A stretch of DNA of 64,000 bases, from positions 2,108,001 through 2,172,000 of the forward strand of contig OZ244870.1 of NCBI GenBank assembly GCA_965221205.1, written 5' to 3'. This DNA comes from CBDFMG01 sp965221205 [NCBI: bacterium] (GTDB taxonomy: Bacteria; SM23-31). Shown in pieces: positions 30,801 through 40,436 of this stretch (positions are counted from its first letter, which is position 1; the number at the start of each line of letters is the position of its first letter). Below the pieces are notes generated by a model, which worked only from the letters and a program-made list of their open reading frames with translations, was not told the origin of the DNA and did no database searches. Position numbers and translations under genes: made by a program.

Positions 30801-30964
30801 AGAATGTCCACCGCTGGAACCGTGGAACATATACCGGTTTTGATCCTGAAGGCCAGCAACAGGGAATACAAGGTTATGATGGTTTTGGTGTCGAGACATA
30901 TTTTCAGAACAGTCCGTTACCGACAGGCAGAGCAGTTTACTCATTCATAAGAATTGGACTATAA
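27890..30964 (+). CDS. SusC/RagA-type TonB-linked outer-membrane transporter
   Basis: The 1024-residue protein has a signal peptide (ends near VMAQV). It has an N-terminal carboxypeptidase-like domain (GVVTDAESGDPLVGVNVLVKG), a TonB plug (VSRVNISGL, LTGKVAGVEI, IYLDGIK, IEIIKGPAGAASYG, GVVLITTKRG) and a long barrel ending in an aromatic strand (YSFIRIGL). SusC-type proteins import large substrates, glycans or oligopeptides, across the outer membrane using TonB energy. The SusD partner starts 46 bp downstream. The following M24 peptidase array suggests that peptides are the substrate. The ATG at 27890 follows GAAGGGAGG. Confidence 0.92.
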   Translation: MGNFYRFTIVLIALVMAVPVMAQVQHTGVVTDAESGDPLVGVNVLVKGTTVGAATNIDGEYAFRFTSTDDYTIQFSFVGYRTSERSTEEGDVNDLNIQMEIDPFGLDEIVVTGAASRTAKAVSEVAVSRVNISGLTEKADFSTIEQMLTGKVAGVEIHQTFGVFGAPMKFNIRSGGGISGLAQPTIYLDGIKMESSSYGGVVAMRIAGGSATSFLNTLDPEEIENIEIIKGPAGAASYGTGGSNGVVLITTKRGRLAGQGARNWSLTYKGTLGYHDQIKEYDNQDIRTYKAVNDYLKRGLIQKNNFTLSGGSQQLRIYAGVNKSFEKGHIPQSNQDRLNLRANMDFVPNPMFNLKFSLGFQNNELQIPDTGEWGEVQAATVAPYNVEYFNRPTRGYFRSFINRTYINSFVGSTTAEYRPFAGHSNRWLRGLSGRLTLGIDDTNSRGEGVEFPVTDEQVNRSNPGRRDINQQYNRNLTFTGDVRYDYQYFGIDFSSTVGTQMFEDRSRSILGGGREFTINLITTIQAGEDLFALEEETSHFKSAGIFTEHNFSFKDTYYGTFMIRRDYASVLGRQLTDIIYPRYSLAVRLDKFEQVPAFFRLLKVRGAYGETGVLPGRKEALPQLWSFGQSAYGLGGYMSEIGNPNLEPERIKEWETGLDTEFGNFAWEFSYYKQFATEAHVGFTNGESTGKLGGGWEQASRKKINVGEIEGDGIESLFQTFFSGPRFGGWSANFTLTNSWTKNKVTSLAGGEPVNESGQYIIEGQPKHTYFTRSGIKAKFSDGTDIMEDRNASNFGQVVPEGEYYGYESDRIFRGKGFPGNIGSFGTTLSAYGFTLYGILDWKGDFNVYNITYIDKIRASGFSSNPNYYGGDSSKGIPAGGLIWDYDVMVQQLGWGDTGTGVAALTPGTPEYIALAERYARTNPWRDGNSIQSGDFIRLKEISLSYNANKLIPLLGLDTYIRGLSIGVGAQNVHRWNRGTYTGFDPEGQQQGIQGYDGFGVETYFQNSPLPTGRAVYSFIRIGL

Positions 30965-31010
30965 AAAGAGACGTTGTGTAACGGTAAATTCAAGGAAAGG
31001 AAACACAGAT

Positions 31011-32579
31011 ATGAAAAATCAATACATTACCTGTATAGGGCTTGCTATTCTGGTAATGAGTTTCGGAGGACTGGGATGTACTGACTGGGTTCAGGATATT
31101 GATCCACTTGCCAGCGATATCGAAGACAATGCGCTTAATGATGAGCAGTATGTTAAATTTTTACTTAAGGGACTACAGGGTACAGTAGCTGGTCAGTTAG
31201 ATCCAGAGCAGTTTGAAAGTGGAGTCCCATTCATGGTTTTAAATACTTCCGGGCAAACTGATGAAGGTTTTCATGATCGCAATAGTTTTGGTGAAGTCGA
31301 TTTAGATAGAAATAACAGCTGGCAGGATTATCATCGAATGCGGTGGACTGCTGAAGATTTGATAGCAAGAATCAACAGAATAGAGATGACAAATAATGCA
31401 CTGAAAGAAGAAGCCTTGTGGTGGTCAAATATGGTCGCTGGAATAATTCGCATGTATTTAGGCGATCACTGGGGTTGGGACGCCGACGGGAGTACACCGG
31501 GAGCTGTCATTTCCTCTGAAGATGAATGGGGCGAATTTATGTCTGATAAGGAGTTACACACAGTTGGACGTACTTATTTGAATGAGGCGTTGCAATATGA
31601 TCCTGGTGACGACACACCGGGAGTAGGTGCGGGTTTGGCAGATAAAATAATTAATTCCATTATCGCACGGAGCTATCTCTACGAATTTGATTATGCTCAG
31701 GCAGTATCCTTTGCCGCAAAGGGATTGGAGCGGGGAGACCAGCCCTTCCAGATTCTCAATACTAACACTCCTTATTGGCTGAATAACCTTTTACATAATT
31801 GGCTGGGAAGAGGATTTGATGGAGTGCCCTGGATCGGCCAACCTGGTATTGTTCATCATCGCTTCATCTGGTACGTGGCGGGTAAGCCGCTCGGAGACGG
31901 AACAATTGATCCGAATTTCCCGGGAGACAGGAAAGAAGGTGTAATTATATCTAATTTAACGGAAGTCGATGCCAGCTCGCTGTCACTACGCGGTCCTGAA
32001 GGTACTGATGGGGAGCCCGGACATTTTGCTACGGAGGACCCGCGTATAGGTCTCGGAAATGAACGTCTTCCTTTGTGGGAAGTATTGAATGAATGGGGAG
32101 CGGATTATGAAGACCCATTAATTTATGTCGGGGATCTATATCCTAATAAAAGTGATCCGGTTAATGTTATAACCTGGCAGGAAATGGAGTTAATCCGTGC
32201 TGAAGCTGCTCTTAATCCTGACCCTGGTTTTGGCAGTGGTTATTCAGGTGATGTAAACCAGTTTCTCGTTCATATAAATGAAGTTCGTGATTGGCATGGA
32301 TTGGATCCTTATACCGTTGATGATGCGCTCAATTATGATAATCCTGACGGGGGTGCAAGCACCATGAATTACATTGGTGTACACAATGTAAATATTACAG
32401 GACCAAAGGGATTACTTATCGAAGAGCGCGATAAGACCTTGTTTTTACAAGCTGTGCGGATAGTTGACCTGAGAAGGTTTGGTCTCTTTGATACTTGGCC
32501 GTATATCGCGATCCCTGGTACTGAAGCGGATAGAAATCCGAATCTTATGGACATGCCCCGGAATACAGGTGGAGTGTAA
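31011..32579 (+). CDS. SusD/RagB-type substrate-binding lipoprotein
   Basis: The 522-residue product has a signal with lipobox GLGCTD and the helical TPR-like SusD fold. Landmarks are NSWQDYHRMRWTAEDLIARI, the LGDHWGWD region, IINSIIARSYLYEFDYAQAV, EMELIRAEAAL, EERDKTLFLQAVRIVDLRR and a C-terminal NTGGV. SusD lipoproteins cap SusC barrels and bind the ligand. I chose the ATG at 31011 with CAAGGAAAGGAAAC before it, not the upstream start inside the SusC end. Confidence 0.9.
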   Translation: MKNQYITCIGLAILVMSFGGLGCTDWVQDIDPLASDIEDNALNDEQYVKFLLKGLQGTVAGQLDPEQFESGVPFMVLNTSGQTDEGFHDRNSFGEVDLDRNNSWQDYHRMRWTAEDLIARINRIEMTNNALKEEALWWSNMVAGIIRMYLGDHWGWDADGSTPGAVISSEDEWGEFMSDKELHTVGRTYLNEALQYDPGDDTPGVGAGLADKIINSIIARSYLYEFDYAQAVSFAAKGLERGDQPFQILNTNTPYWLNNLLHNWLGRGFDGVPWIGQPGIVHHRFIWYVAGKPLGDGTIDPNFPGDRKEGVIISNLTEVDASSLSLRGPEGTDGEPGHFATEDPRIGLGNERLPLWEVLNEWGADYEDPLIYVGDLYPNKSDPVNVITWQEMELIRAEAALNPDPGFGSGYSGDVNQFLVHINEVRDWHGLDPYTVDDALNYDNPDGGASTMNYIGVHNVNITGPKGLLIEERDKTLFLQAVRIVDLRRFGLFDTWPYIAIPGTEADRNPNLMDMPRNTGGV

Positions 32580-32763
32580 TCTATGCCTTAGAATATCTGG
32601 TAATTCGAGGCACTTTTTTTAATTACTCGCGCTCGAACGATTACATAGTGGTAACAATCATTGCCATTGAATGATGTAATTAACGTAGTAGTTTTCATAT
32701 TTTGACAAGAAAAGCTGATACAACTTGTTATAATCCTTTTGAAGTACGATTGTTGTAAGAGTG

Positions 32764-32797
32764 ATGCTCCGTCATTGTATGGCAGAGCATTTTTTTA
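32764..32797 (+). terminator. Rho-independent terminator after SusD
   Basis: ATGCTC and GAGCAT form a stem around a 15-base loop, followed by seven T. It lies 185 bp after the SusD stop, separating the SusC/SusD unit from the M24 array. Confidence 0.6.
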
Positions 32798-32956
32798 TCG
32801 ATAAATCTTTTTAAAAACGTACTTTTTCTTACCTTTACATTACTATATATATCACTTGATATGAACAGGTTCATTGTTCATGTTTCACCGATATTAAATA
32901 ATTATATTCATCTTGGAAAATTAGATGTTGTTTAACTCCTCGAGAGGAAAATCAGT

Positions 32957-34405
32957 ATGCATAAGACATGTATTTTACCTGCATTGTTTTCAGTTATTGT
33001 CTCTATCTCAGTATTATATGCGCAGACTCAGAATACAGAAGCCATGGTGCACATTAGCGAGGCATATTATCCAATGTTTGATTCTGACAATCCATATGCT
33101 ACGAAGGAGATGCTGGATCATATACGCCGGGAGAAGTTTGACCTCATTTTGCCCCGAATCATGCGTGAGAACAAGATCGACATGTGGATCCATGTGATCC
33201 GGCCATGGACGTGGAGTGGCAATGAATTGCGTCGATTAGAGGGAACTGGTAGAAACTACCGGAGTATTGACAGCACCGATCCTCTTCGATATGAATTTGG
33301 CAGCGATGCAGGCGTTTTCATCTTTACCGACCGTGGAGGTGACAGGATCGAGCGTATTGTCTTTGAAGGTGAGGTTGAAGATCCCGGAACCTACGACATA
33401 GTTCGTGGTCAATCCAAGTTTATTAATCAAGAGAATTATGAAATAATGGATTACGTTGCCGAAAATCCGGATAAAGTCCCGGAAACAGAATTGGGTTACA
33501 GATTTATGGGTCTCGGAGAATTTGTTGCCGAACGCGACCCCAAACGAATCGCTGTCAATTACGCAGAAAACCTGCCACTTGCCGAGGGCTCAGAGACTTT
33601 TACGCTGGCACTTACCGATGGCATTTCGTATGCAGACCACCTCCAATTGACCAAAACTTTAGGAGACAAATATGCCGAGAGAATGGTCTCTGCTGAATAT
33701 CTGATATTAGATTACCTGACAAGGAGGGTGATGAGCGAAATTGTACTTTTTGGCGGATCTGGCCTTCCACGGAGAGTGAGAAAATTTGATAAAATCGTGC
33801 CGGGCGTAACCACTTTAGAAGATGTACGTGGGAGTTGGTTTTGTACAAGGGATGCGGGGCATGATGAAGATGCTATGAGAGACTTTCCGCTCCAGAGAGG
33901 TGATATGTTCCAGAGCGGGCCCATTCCATACTATGTACTTCGGGAAGATGAAACTGAACCACCTCCGGAGGTACAAAGAAGCTGGGACGAAGTGGTGAGA
34001 GTCCGCAGGATATTAACGGATAACATCAAAGTGGGCCCTACTGCGGAAGAAACGCTTGAACTTCTCATCCGTAAATTAGAAGAAGCAGGATTTGTTTACA
34101 TAGACAGGGATACCTATGACATTAACTTAGATCCTGAAAAAACCCAGGTTCATCTCGACTTGCATGCAATAGGGAAAGGGGTGCTTGGCCCCAGGATTTC
34201 TCCTATGGGATCGAAGTGGCATAGGGATATGAAGATCCCGCTCCTTTTTACCGTGGGTGTCGAATACATGGTCCATATGCCTGTTCCCGAATGGGGTAAA
34301 GGGAAACACATATATTATTGTTCCCTCCATGAGCGTGCAGTTGTCACAGAACGTGGTGTGGAATTCGCCGCTCCACCAGTCTCAGGGATTCAAAGTATTA
34401 GATAA
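32957..34405 (+). CDS. Secreted M24-family protein, copy 3 (aspartate pair deleted)
   Basis: The signal peptide ends near LYAQTQ. The shared N-terminal half is present: LDHIRREKFDLILPRIMREN, DMWIHVIRPW, FIFTDRGGDRIERIVF, AERDPKRIAVNYAE. In the catalytic half the segment that carries the aspartate pair in other copies is cut down to QRGDMFQSGPIPYYVLRE, so both aspartates are gone. The histidine (DLHAIGKG) and both glutamates (VEYMVHMP, VTERGVEF) remain. It is probably not a normal two-metal aminopeptidase. The ATG at 32957 is preceded by GAGAGGAAAA. The next copy starts 13 bp after its stop. Confidence 0.8.
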   Translation: MHKTCILPALFSVIVSISVLYAQTQNTEAMVHISEAYYPMFDSDNPYATKEMLDHIRREKFDLILPRIMRENKIDMWIHVIRPWTWSGNELRRLEGTGRNYRSIDSTDPLRYEFGSDAGVFIFTDRGGDRIERIVFEGEVEDPGTYDIVRGQSKFINQENYEIMDYVAENPDKVPETELGYRFMGLGEFVAERDPKRIAVNYAENLPLAEGSETFTLALTDGISYADHLQLTKTLGDKYAERMVSAEYLILDYLTRRVMSEIVLFGGSGLPRRVRKFDKIVPGVTTLEDVRGSWFCTRDAGHDEDAMRDFPLQRGDMFQSGPIPYYVLREDETEPPPEVQRSWDEVVRVRRILTDNIKVGPTAEETLELLIRKLEEAGFVYIDRDTYDINLDPEKTQVHLDLHAIGKGVLGPRISPMGSKWHRDMKIPLLFTVGVEYMVHMPVPEWGKGKHIYYCSLHERAVVTERGVEFAAPPVSGIQSIR

Positions 34406-34418
34406 AGGAGGCAAATTT

Positions 34419-35822
34419 GTGAATAATGTACGGTTTATTCTCACTTTTATTTCAATGCTTTTTCTTGTTCAGGAATTAAATGCCCGGCAGTATCGGGATA
34501 TTATGTGGGGCATTAACGATGCAAATTATGGAACGTTTGATGAAAACAATCCATATGCTACGGAGGACATGCTGAATCATGTTCGCCGAGAGAGGTTTGA
34601 CCTCATCTTGCCCAGAGTCATGCGGGAACATAATGTTGACATGTGGATTCATGTGATTCGACCGTGGTCCTGGGGAGGTACTGATCCTCTGCGATATGAA
34701 TTCGGCAGCAAATCCGGTGTTTTCATTTTTACCGACAGCGGTGGTGACAGGATCGAACGGGTTGTTTTTGAAGGCGAAGTTGAAGCCCCCGGGGCCTACG
34801 ACATTGTCCGAGGACGATCTAAATTTATTAATCAAGAGAATTATGTGTTCATGGATTACATGGCAGAAAATCCTGATAATGTCCCAGACTCAGAATTGGA
34901 TTTTAGATTTTTAAATATCGGAGATTTTGTAGCCGAACGTGACCCTCAACGTATTGCCGTCAATTACATGGAAAGTCTGTCGTTTCCCGAGGGTTCAGAA
35001 ACCTTTACGATGGCGCTTGCAGATGGCATTTCGTATACAGATTACCTCCAATTAACCAAGTCTTTAGGAGACAAATATGCAAAGAGGATGGTCTCAGCTG
35101 AATATATGATATTAGATTACTTATCGAGAAGGGTGATAAGCGAAGTAGTGCTTTACGGCACATCCGGCAATCTACGAGGTAGAGCGAGTAAATTTGATAA
35201 AATCGTGCCAGATGTAACAACTTTGAGTGAAATCGGGGGTGGTTCCGTTGTTGATAAAGACGGAAATAGAAGAAGCGGAAACTATGTGATCCAGAGAGGC
35301 GACCTCATTAGCAGCAGGGAAAAAAGAGCCTATGTGCTTCGGAAAGGTGAGACTGGCCTGCCATGGTATATACAAAAATTCTGGGAAGATAATGAGAAGA
35401 TCCGTGAAATTTTCCGTAAAAATATCAAAGTGGGTCCTACTGCAGGAGAAACACTTGAACTCCTCATCCGTAAAGTAGAAGAGGCCGGATTTGTTTACAA
35501 TGACTACCAGGAATATGACATAAACGCCGATGATCCTGAAAAAACCCAGGTTCATATTGATTTACATGCTGAGGGAAAGGGAATACTCGCCCCAAGGATT
35601 TCTCCCATGGGTCCGAAGTGGCATTGGAATATGAAAATCCGACTCTTTCATACCTTTGCTGTCGAATACATGATATATTTGGATGTTCCTGAATGGGATA
35701 GGGGAAACAATTTTACCGGGCAGCAACTATATGCAGCTTTCCATGATGGTGCAGTGGTTACAGGACGTGGAATGGAAATTCCATACCCGGACCAATCCAA
35801 CAAGATACAATTAATTTATTAA
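34419..35822 (+). CDS. Secreted M24-family protein, copy 4 (aspartate pair deleted)
   Basis: I chose the GTG at 34419 because AAAGGAGGC precedes it and a signal peptide (FILTFISMLFLVQELNARQ) follows; the longer frame from 34257 overlaps copy 3. It is very like copy 3 in the N-terminal half (YATEDMLNHVRRERFDLILP). The aspartate region is again shortened (QRGDLISSREKRAYVLRK), the histidine is kept in DLHAEGKG and one glutamate in VEYMIYLDVP. The last glutamate is lost (VTGRGMEIP). Probably translated together with copy 3. Confidence 0.8.
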   Translation: MNNVRFILTFISMLFLVQELNARQYRDIMWGINDANYGTFDENNPYATEDMLNHVRRERFDLILPRVMREHNVDMWIHVIRPWSWGGTDPLRYEFGSKSGVFIFTDSGGDRIERVVFEGEVEAPGAYDIVRGRSKFINQENYVFMDYMAENPDNVPDSELDFRFLNIGDFVAERDPQRIAVNYMESLSFPEGSETFTMALADGISYTDYLQLTKSLGDKYAKRMVSAEYMILDYLSRRVISEVVLYGTSGNLRGRASKFDKIVPDVTTLSEIGGGSVVDKDGNRRSGNYVIQRGDLISSREKRAYVLRKGETGLPWYIQKFWEDNEKIREIFRKNIKVGPTAGETLELLIRKVEEAGFVYNDYQEYDINADDPEKTQVHIDLHAEGKGILAPRISPMGPKWHWNMKIRLFHTFAVEYMIYLDVPEWDRGNNFTGQQLYAAFHDGAVVTGRGMEIPYPDQSNKIQLIY

Positions 35823-35914
35823 TATCAAACCATGCAGAAGTTTGCTGGTACGTTTGACAACACTAATTAATAATTTATCAAGATTTTTTATACCATGAAT
35901 AATGGAGACAAACC

Positions 35915-37150
35915 ATGAGTAAAGTACGAATCCTTTTTACATTAATGTGCATGTTTTTTCTTACCCATGAACTCCGCGCTCAGCTGCAGGAACCAGAAGC
36001 CTCGCGGGAACTGATGAGTCTGATTCGCAGTGAGAAATTTGACTTGATCTTACCTCAAGCTATGCGGGACAACGAGATCGACATGTGGATTTACGTGATG
36101 AGAGGAGACGATCCCCTCAGTTTTGAATTGGGCGCTAATCCCGGTGTGTATATCTTTACCGATCGTGGTGGTGAGAGAATAGAACGGACTGTTCTCGGTG
36201 GTCGAGGAGAAAGAGAGCTCTACGATATTTTTGGTTCAGAGAGTGAAATAGCACAATTTGTTGCCGAACGCGATCCCAGACGCATAGCAGTCAATTATTC
36301 TGAAGAACGTTCCGGCTTCAATACTATTTCGGAAGCAGATCACACCCAATTGCTTGAGGCCTTGGGTGAAAAGTACAGCAATAACGTTGTCTCAGCTGAT
36401 TATTTGATAGCAGATTTCTTAGCGGGAAGAGGGATGGCTGAAATAGCACTTTTTGGCCGGTTATGCATGATGAGCGCAGAAATTATTGAGGGAGAATTTG
36501 ACAAAATCGTGCCCGGTGTAACCGCTTTGAGTGATCTTTCGGGGAATATTTTTGTCAGGGATCTGGACGGCAACGAAGAAAACAATACCGACTATGTAAT
36601 CCAGCGGGGCGACCTGATCGGTATACTCAACGGTGCGAGCATGATGGACTTTAGAGAGCATAATGGCGGAATCGGCTATGTACTTCGGGAAGGAGAAACC
36701 GAGCTGCCAACGGAGGTCCAAAACATCTGGGAACATGCATTGATAACCCGGGAGATTTTCCGTAAAAACATAAAGGCAGGTCTGACGGGAGGAGAAACGC
36801 TTGAGATTCTCATCGATAAATTAGAAGAGGCCGGGTATGTTTACATAGATGAAGACCAATATGACACAAATGCCGATCCTGAAAAAACCCAGGTTCATAT
36901 TGACTTCCATGCACTGGGAAGAATAATCTCACAGGCTGAAGCCCCCAGAATTTCTCCTTCGGGTTGGGGTCGGGATCTTAAAATTCCACTCTATCATACC
37001 TTTGCTCTTGAATATATGATTCATATGCCAGTTCCCGAATGGGGTAGAGGGAAACATTTATATATATGTCTCCATGACGGTGCGGTTGTCACCGAACGTG
37101 GAGTTGAATTTCCCTATCCACTAGATCAGGGGATCCGTACCATACACTAA
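35915..37150 (+). CDS. Secreted M24-family protein, copy 5 (aspartate pair missing)
   Basis: The 411-residue protein has a signal peptide ending near LRAQLQ and the N-terminal motifs IRSEKFDLILPQAMRDN, DMWIYVMRGD and IFTDRGGERIERTV. In the catalytic half, IQRGDLIGILNGASMMDF has no aspartates at the metal positions, whereas DFHALGRI, LEYMIHMP and VTERGVEFP keep the histidine and both glutamates. The ATG at 35915 follows ATGGAGACAAACC. Confidence 0.8.
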   Translation: MSKVRILFTLMCMFFLTHELRAQLQEPEASRELMSLIRSEKFDLILPQAMRDNEIDMWIYVMRGDDPLSFELGANPGVYIFTDRGGERIERTVLGGRGERELYDIFGSESEIAQFVAERDPRRIAVNYSEERSGFNTISEADHTQLLEALGEKYSNNVVSADYLIADFLAGRGMAEIALFGRLCMMSAEIIEGEFDKIVPGVTALSDLSGNIFVRDLDGNEENNTDYVIQRGDLIGILNGASMMDFREHNGGIGYVLREGETELPTEVQNIWEHALITREIFRKNIKAGLTGGETLEILIDKLEEAGYVYIDEDQYDTNADPEKTQVHIDFHALGRIISQAEAPRISPSGWGRDLKIPLYHTFALEYMIHMPVPEWGRGKHLYICLHDGAVVTERGVEFPYPLDQGIRTIH

Positions 37151-37435
37151 AATCGAACTCAACAGGAATTTATTTATTATACTGCAGAGTCAATCTTAAA
37201 AATATGATAACGTGAATATTTCATTAGATAAAGTATAGATTCTGAATTTTTGGCATAGTATTGATATTTAGTGGGATTAATTTTCTTACCATTTCCACAA
37301 ATGGACAAACAGGAATATCTATCCCGTTATATTATAGTTTTTGCCAGGTTTTGTAGAGAATTTTTTATTTAGATCAAGGCATATAAGAGTTTTACATAAA
37401 AAAATAAATTTCAAACTGAATTAGGCTGATAAATA

Positions 37436-38719
37436 ATGAATAGAGTATGTATTTTTCTAAAATTCTTTTGTATGTTTTGCCTCGTCCAAATGTTATCTGC
37501 ACAAACTCAGAACCCACAAGCATTGTTGGATCTGAGAAATCAGATTCGCAAAGAGAGATTTGACCTGATATTGCCTCAAACCATGCGGAACAACAATATC
37601 GATATATGGATTCATGTGATTAAAAAAAATGATCTTTTAGACCTCGGAGCCAATGAAGGATATTGCGTTTTTACTGACCGTGGTGGTGACAGAATCGAAC
37701 GAGCTGTTTTTAATTATAATTATTTAGAGGACGATCCTGCCGCATCGTTTCTGGAGACCTACGACATAGCAGGAGGAGAAGTTCCGGAACCTTCGAGCAC
37801 CCGTTCCAGATTTCATGGTCTCAGAGAATTTATCGCCGAACGCGATCCCAAGCGCATCGGTGTAAATTACTCAAAAAAGTTGGCGCTTGCTGATGGCATT
37901 TCGTATACAGAATACCTCGAATTGGTCAATGAATTAGGTGATACGTATGCAAAGAGGATGGTTTCGACAGACAATCTAATAATCGATTTTTTATCGAGAA
38001 GAGTGGTAAGTGAAATCGTACTTTTTGGGCAGTTAACTCAAATGTGTGCAGAAAATTTAGAGAGGGAATTTGCTAAAATCGAACCAGGTATAACCGCTTT
38101 GATAGATATTCCGGGGAATGTTTTCGTCAGACATCCTGACGGAAGCGAAAATAATAGTGACGACTATGTGCTCCAGAAAGGCGACATGCTTGTTGTAGGC
38201 CTCGGTAAAAGTGTAAAAACCTTCGATGCGGCTATAATGGAATTCGGTTATGTGCTTCGGGAAGGAGAGACCGGGCTGCCACCGGAGGTCAGGAAAATCT
38301 GGGAACATTCGTTGAACATCCGTGATATTCTACGCAAAAACATCAAAGTGGGTCGTTCTGCCGGTGAAACATTAGAACTCCTCATACGAAATCTGGAAGA
38401 GGCGGAGTATGTTTACATAGATAAAGATAAATATGACAAAAATGCCGACCCTTTAAAAACCCAGGTCCATCTTGATCTCCATGCCATGGGAAGAGGAATG
38501 GATATCCCCAGAATTTCTCCGTTAAGTGCGGATTGGGCTCTGGATTTAGTAATTCCACTCTATCACACTTTTGTTTTTGAATACATGGTCCATATGCCTG
38601 TGCCCGAATGGGGTAAAGGGAAACACTTATACTTAAATTTTCATGATAGTGCAATTGTCACAGAGCGAGGAGTCGAGTTCCCCTATCCACCAGTACAGCG
38701 GATTCGTACCATTAAATAA
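37436..38719 (+). CDS. Secreted M24-family protein, copy 6 (aspartate pair missing)
   Basis: The 427-residue protein has a signal peptide ending near LSAQTQ. N-terminal motifs are IRKERFDLILPQTMRNN, DIWIHVI and FTDRGGDRIERAVF. LQKGDMLVVGLGKSVKTF lacks the aspartate ligands; DLHAMGRG, FEYMVHMP and VTERGVEFP are kept. The ATG at 37436 has no strong ribosome binding site. The roughly 130 bp after its stop resemble the region after copy 8 (41727-41860), so gene plus 3' flank was duplicated as a block. Confidence 0.8.
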   Translation: MNRVCIFLKFFCMFCLVQMLSAQTQNPQALLDLRNQIRKERFDLILPQTMRNNNIDIWIHVIKKNDLLDLGANEGYCVFTDRGGDRIERAVFNYNYLEDDPAASFLETYDIAGGEVPEPSSTRSRFHGLREFIAERDPKRIGVNYSKKLALADGISYTEYLELVNELGDTYAKRMVSTDNLIIDFLSRRVVSEIVLFGQLTQMCAENLEREFAKIEPGITALIDIPGNVFVRHPDGSENNSDDYVLQKGDMLVVGLGKSVKTFDAAIMEFGYVLREGETGLPPEVRKIWEHSLNIRDILRKNIKVGRSAGETLELLIRNLEEAEYVYIDKDKYDKNADPLKTQVHLDLHAMGRGMDIPRISPLSADWALDLVIPLYHTFVFEYMVHMPVPEWGKGKHLYLNFHDSAIVTERGVEFPYPPVQRIRTIK

Positions 38720-39063
38720 TTTCAAACTCTGCAGAATTGCGATTTTGCGATAGTAATTGTTTATTGTAATTTTTTCGTACCTGTTTTCTACTCCCAGTAT
38801 GATACACAAAGGCCGTTTTTTCTGATTGAGGGAGAACACATATCAAATCAAGGAAATCCTCACATATTCTATTTAAGAGGGATGATATGGGGAATATCAC
38901 GTAATTTGAATTGGAAAATCTTCAATTCTAATTAGCTTTTAAATAAGAATTTGTATTGTTGTCATTATACTGAAATGTGAAAACTTGTCATATCATATTT
39001 TCATTTAGTGATCGCAAATGAGTTCATTAGGTTTTAATACCATTAAAACAAGTTGAAAAGAAA

Positions 39064-40404
39064 ATGTTTAAACAAATCAATCTTTGGATAATATTGTTAC
39101 TCATTATCTATCCAGCATGTTCGGATGTTAATAATGAGGTATCATTTGTTTCCAGTGACATTAACCAGGTCATTCAGAGTCTGAAACCGGGTGAATATAT
39201 TAAAAATATTGTTCCGATGCGGGAACGTGTCCAGATAATGGAGCGATGGATAAAATAGAAAAAAGAGAACGTGCTGCCATGGTGATGAGAGAACAGAATA
39301 TCGAGATGTGGATCGTGCGGAATAATGAAGCGGATTTGTTTACAACAATGAAGGTCCGGTCTATACTTCACTGCTGACGGTGATTTTTCAGGGGTTGACT
39401 TTACCAAGTATCTATGCTTCAGGAGTCTCACAGACACTGCCAGATTTTATGATGTTCCACGACACGGGTGAGAAGATCAGATATGTCGAGCCCCGTGACT
39501 ATAAACACATTTTCGAACTGGTCACGAAACATGATCCTGCAGCGATTGCGATTGGACAGCACAATAACGAGCAGATGCTCGAAGCTTTAGGGAGCAAATA
39601 TACGGCACGGTCGATCGATTCGTGGCTCTTGGGTGTGCATTGGCTGGAAACGATGAGCCCCCAGCAGATCAAAGTTTATCGGTATGTTATGGGTTTCCAT
39701 GACGACATTTTGGCTGAAGGATTTTAAAACGCTGCCATCACTCCGGATGTTACGACGACCGACGATCTAAACCGGTGGTTTCGGCATCGCACACACGAAC
39801 TTGGTATTGAAAATGAGAACCATCCTACCATTGAGATCCAGAGAAGCCCGGCAATTATGGAAGAGTATCCAGAGGAGACGGAGGCTTTTTTAGACGATCA
39901 GTTCAAATACAATATCGCAAGCGTGGTGATACGAAGAGGCGATATCGTTAATTGTGACTCGCACCAATATGCCTATGTGCTCAAGGAAACCGATGTCCCT
40001 GAGGTTTTGAACGGAGCGCTAAGAAAGGCGAACTGGCTTCAAGACCTGATAGCAAAGGAATATATAGTCGGAATGACCGGAATTTTTCAGGTGCTTCTTT
40101 GTCATTTCACCCGCCTGCCATGTTCATTCGACGTTTTATATTGGGCGGACTAATGTTTTGGAAAGGGACGCATGTGGCAGGGATCTCTCCGCAGCCGCAG
40201 TATTATCCGACGTCGATTGTATCGGATCAACACAAGCTCTCCTACAACACGATTCACGTTTTCCATCCACACATCCGTGTTGAGGTACCCGGCTGGGGTA
40301 CGGACGGAGTGCGACTTGGCGTCGGTCAAATTGTCGCATTTACCGAAGATGGATTCCAGTATCTTAGCAGGGCTCAGGAGTACAGATTGCATGTAATACG
40401 ATAA
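39064..40404 (+). pseudogene. Broken M24-family gene, copy 7
   Basis: A lipoprotein-like start (LLIIYPACSDVN) and the family pattern can be followed through several frames: REQNIEMWIVRNN, YKHIFELVTKHDPAAIAI, LGSKYTARSIDSWLLG, VVIRRGDIVNCDSHQYAYVLKE, and the end IVAFTEDGFQYLSRAQEY. Stops or frameshifts occur near 39256, 39375, 39725 and 40085-40150. It is more divergent from the others than they are from each other and may descend from a different M24 subgroup. It makes no full protein. Confidence 0.75.
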
Positions 40405-40436
40405 ATGGTGTTAATTTTAGTTAGGGAGGTAAAATC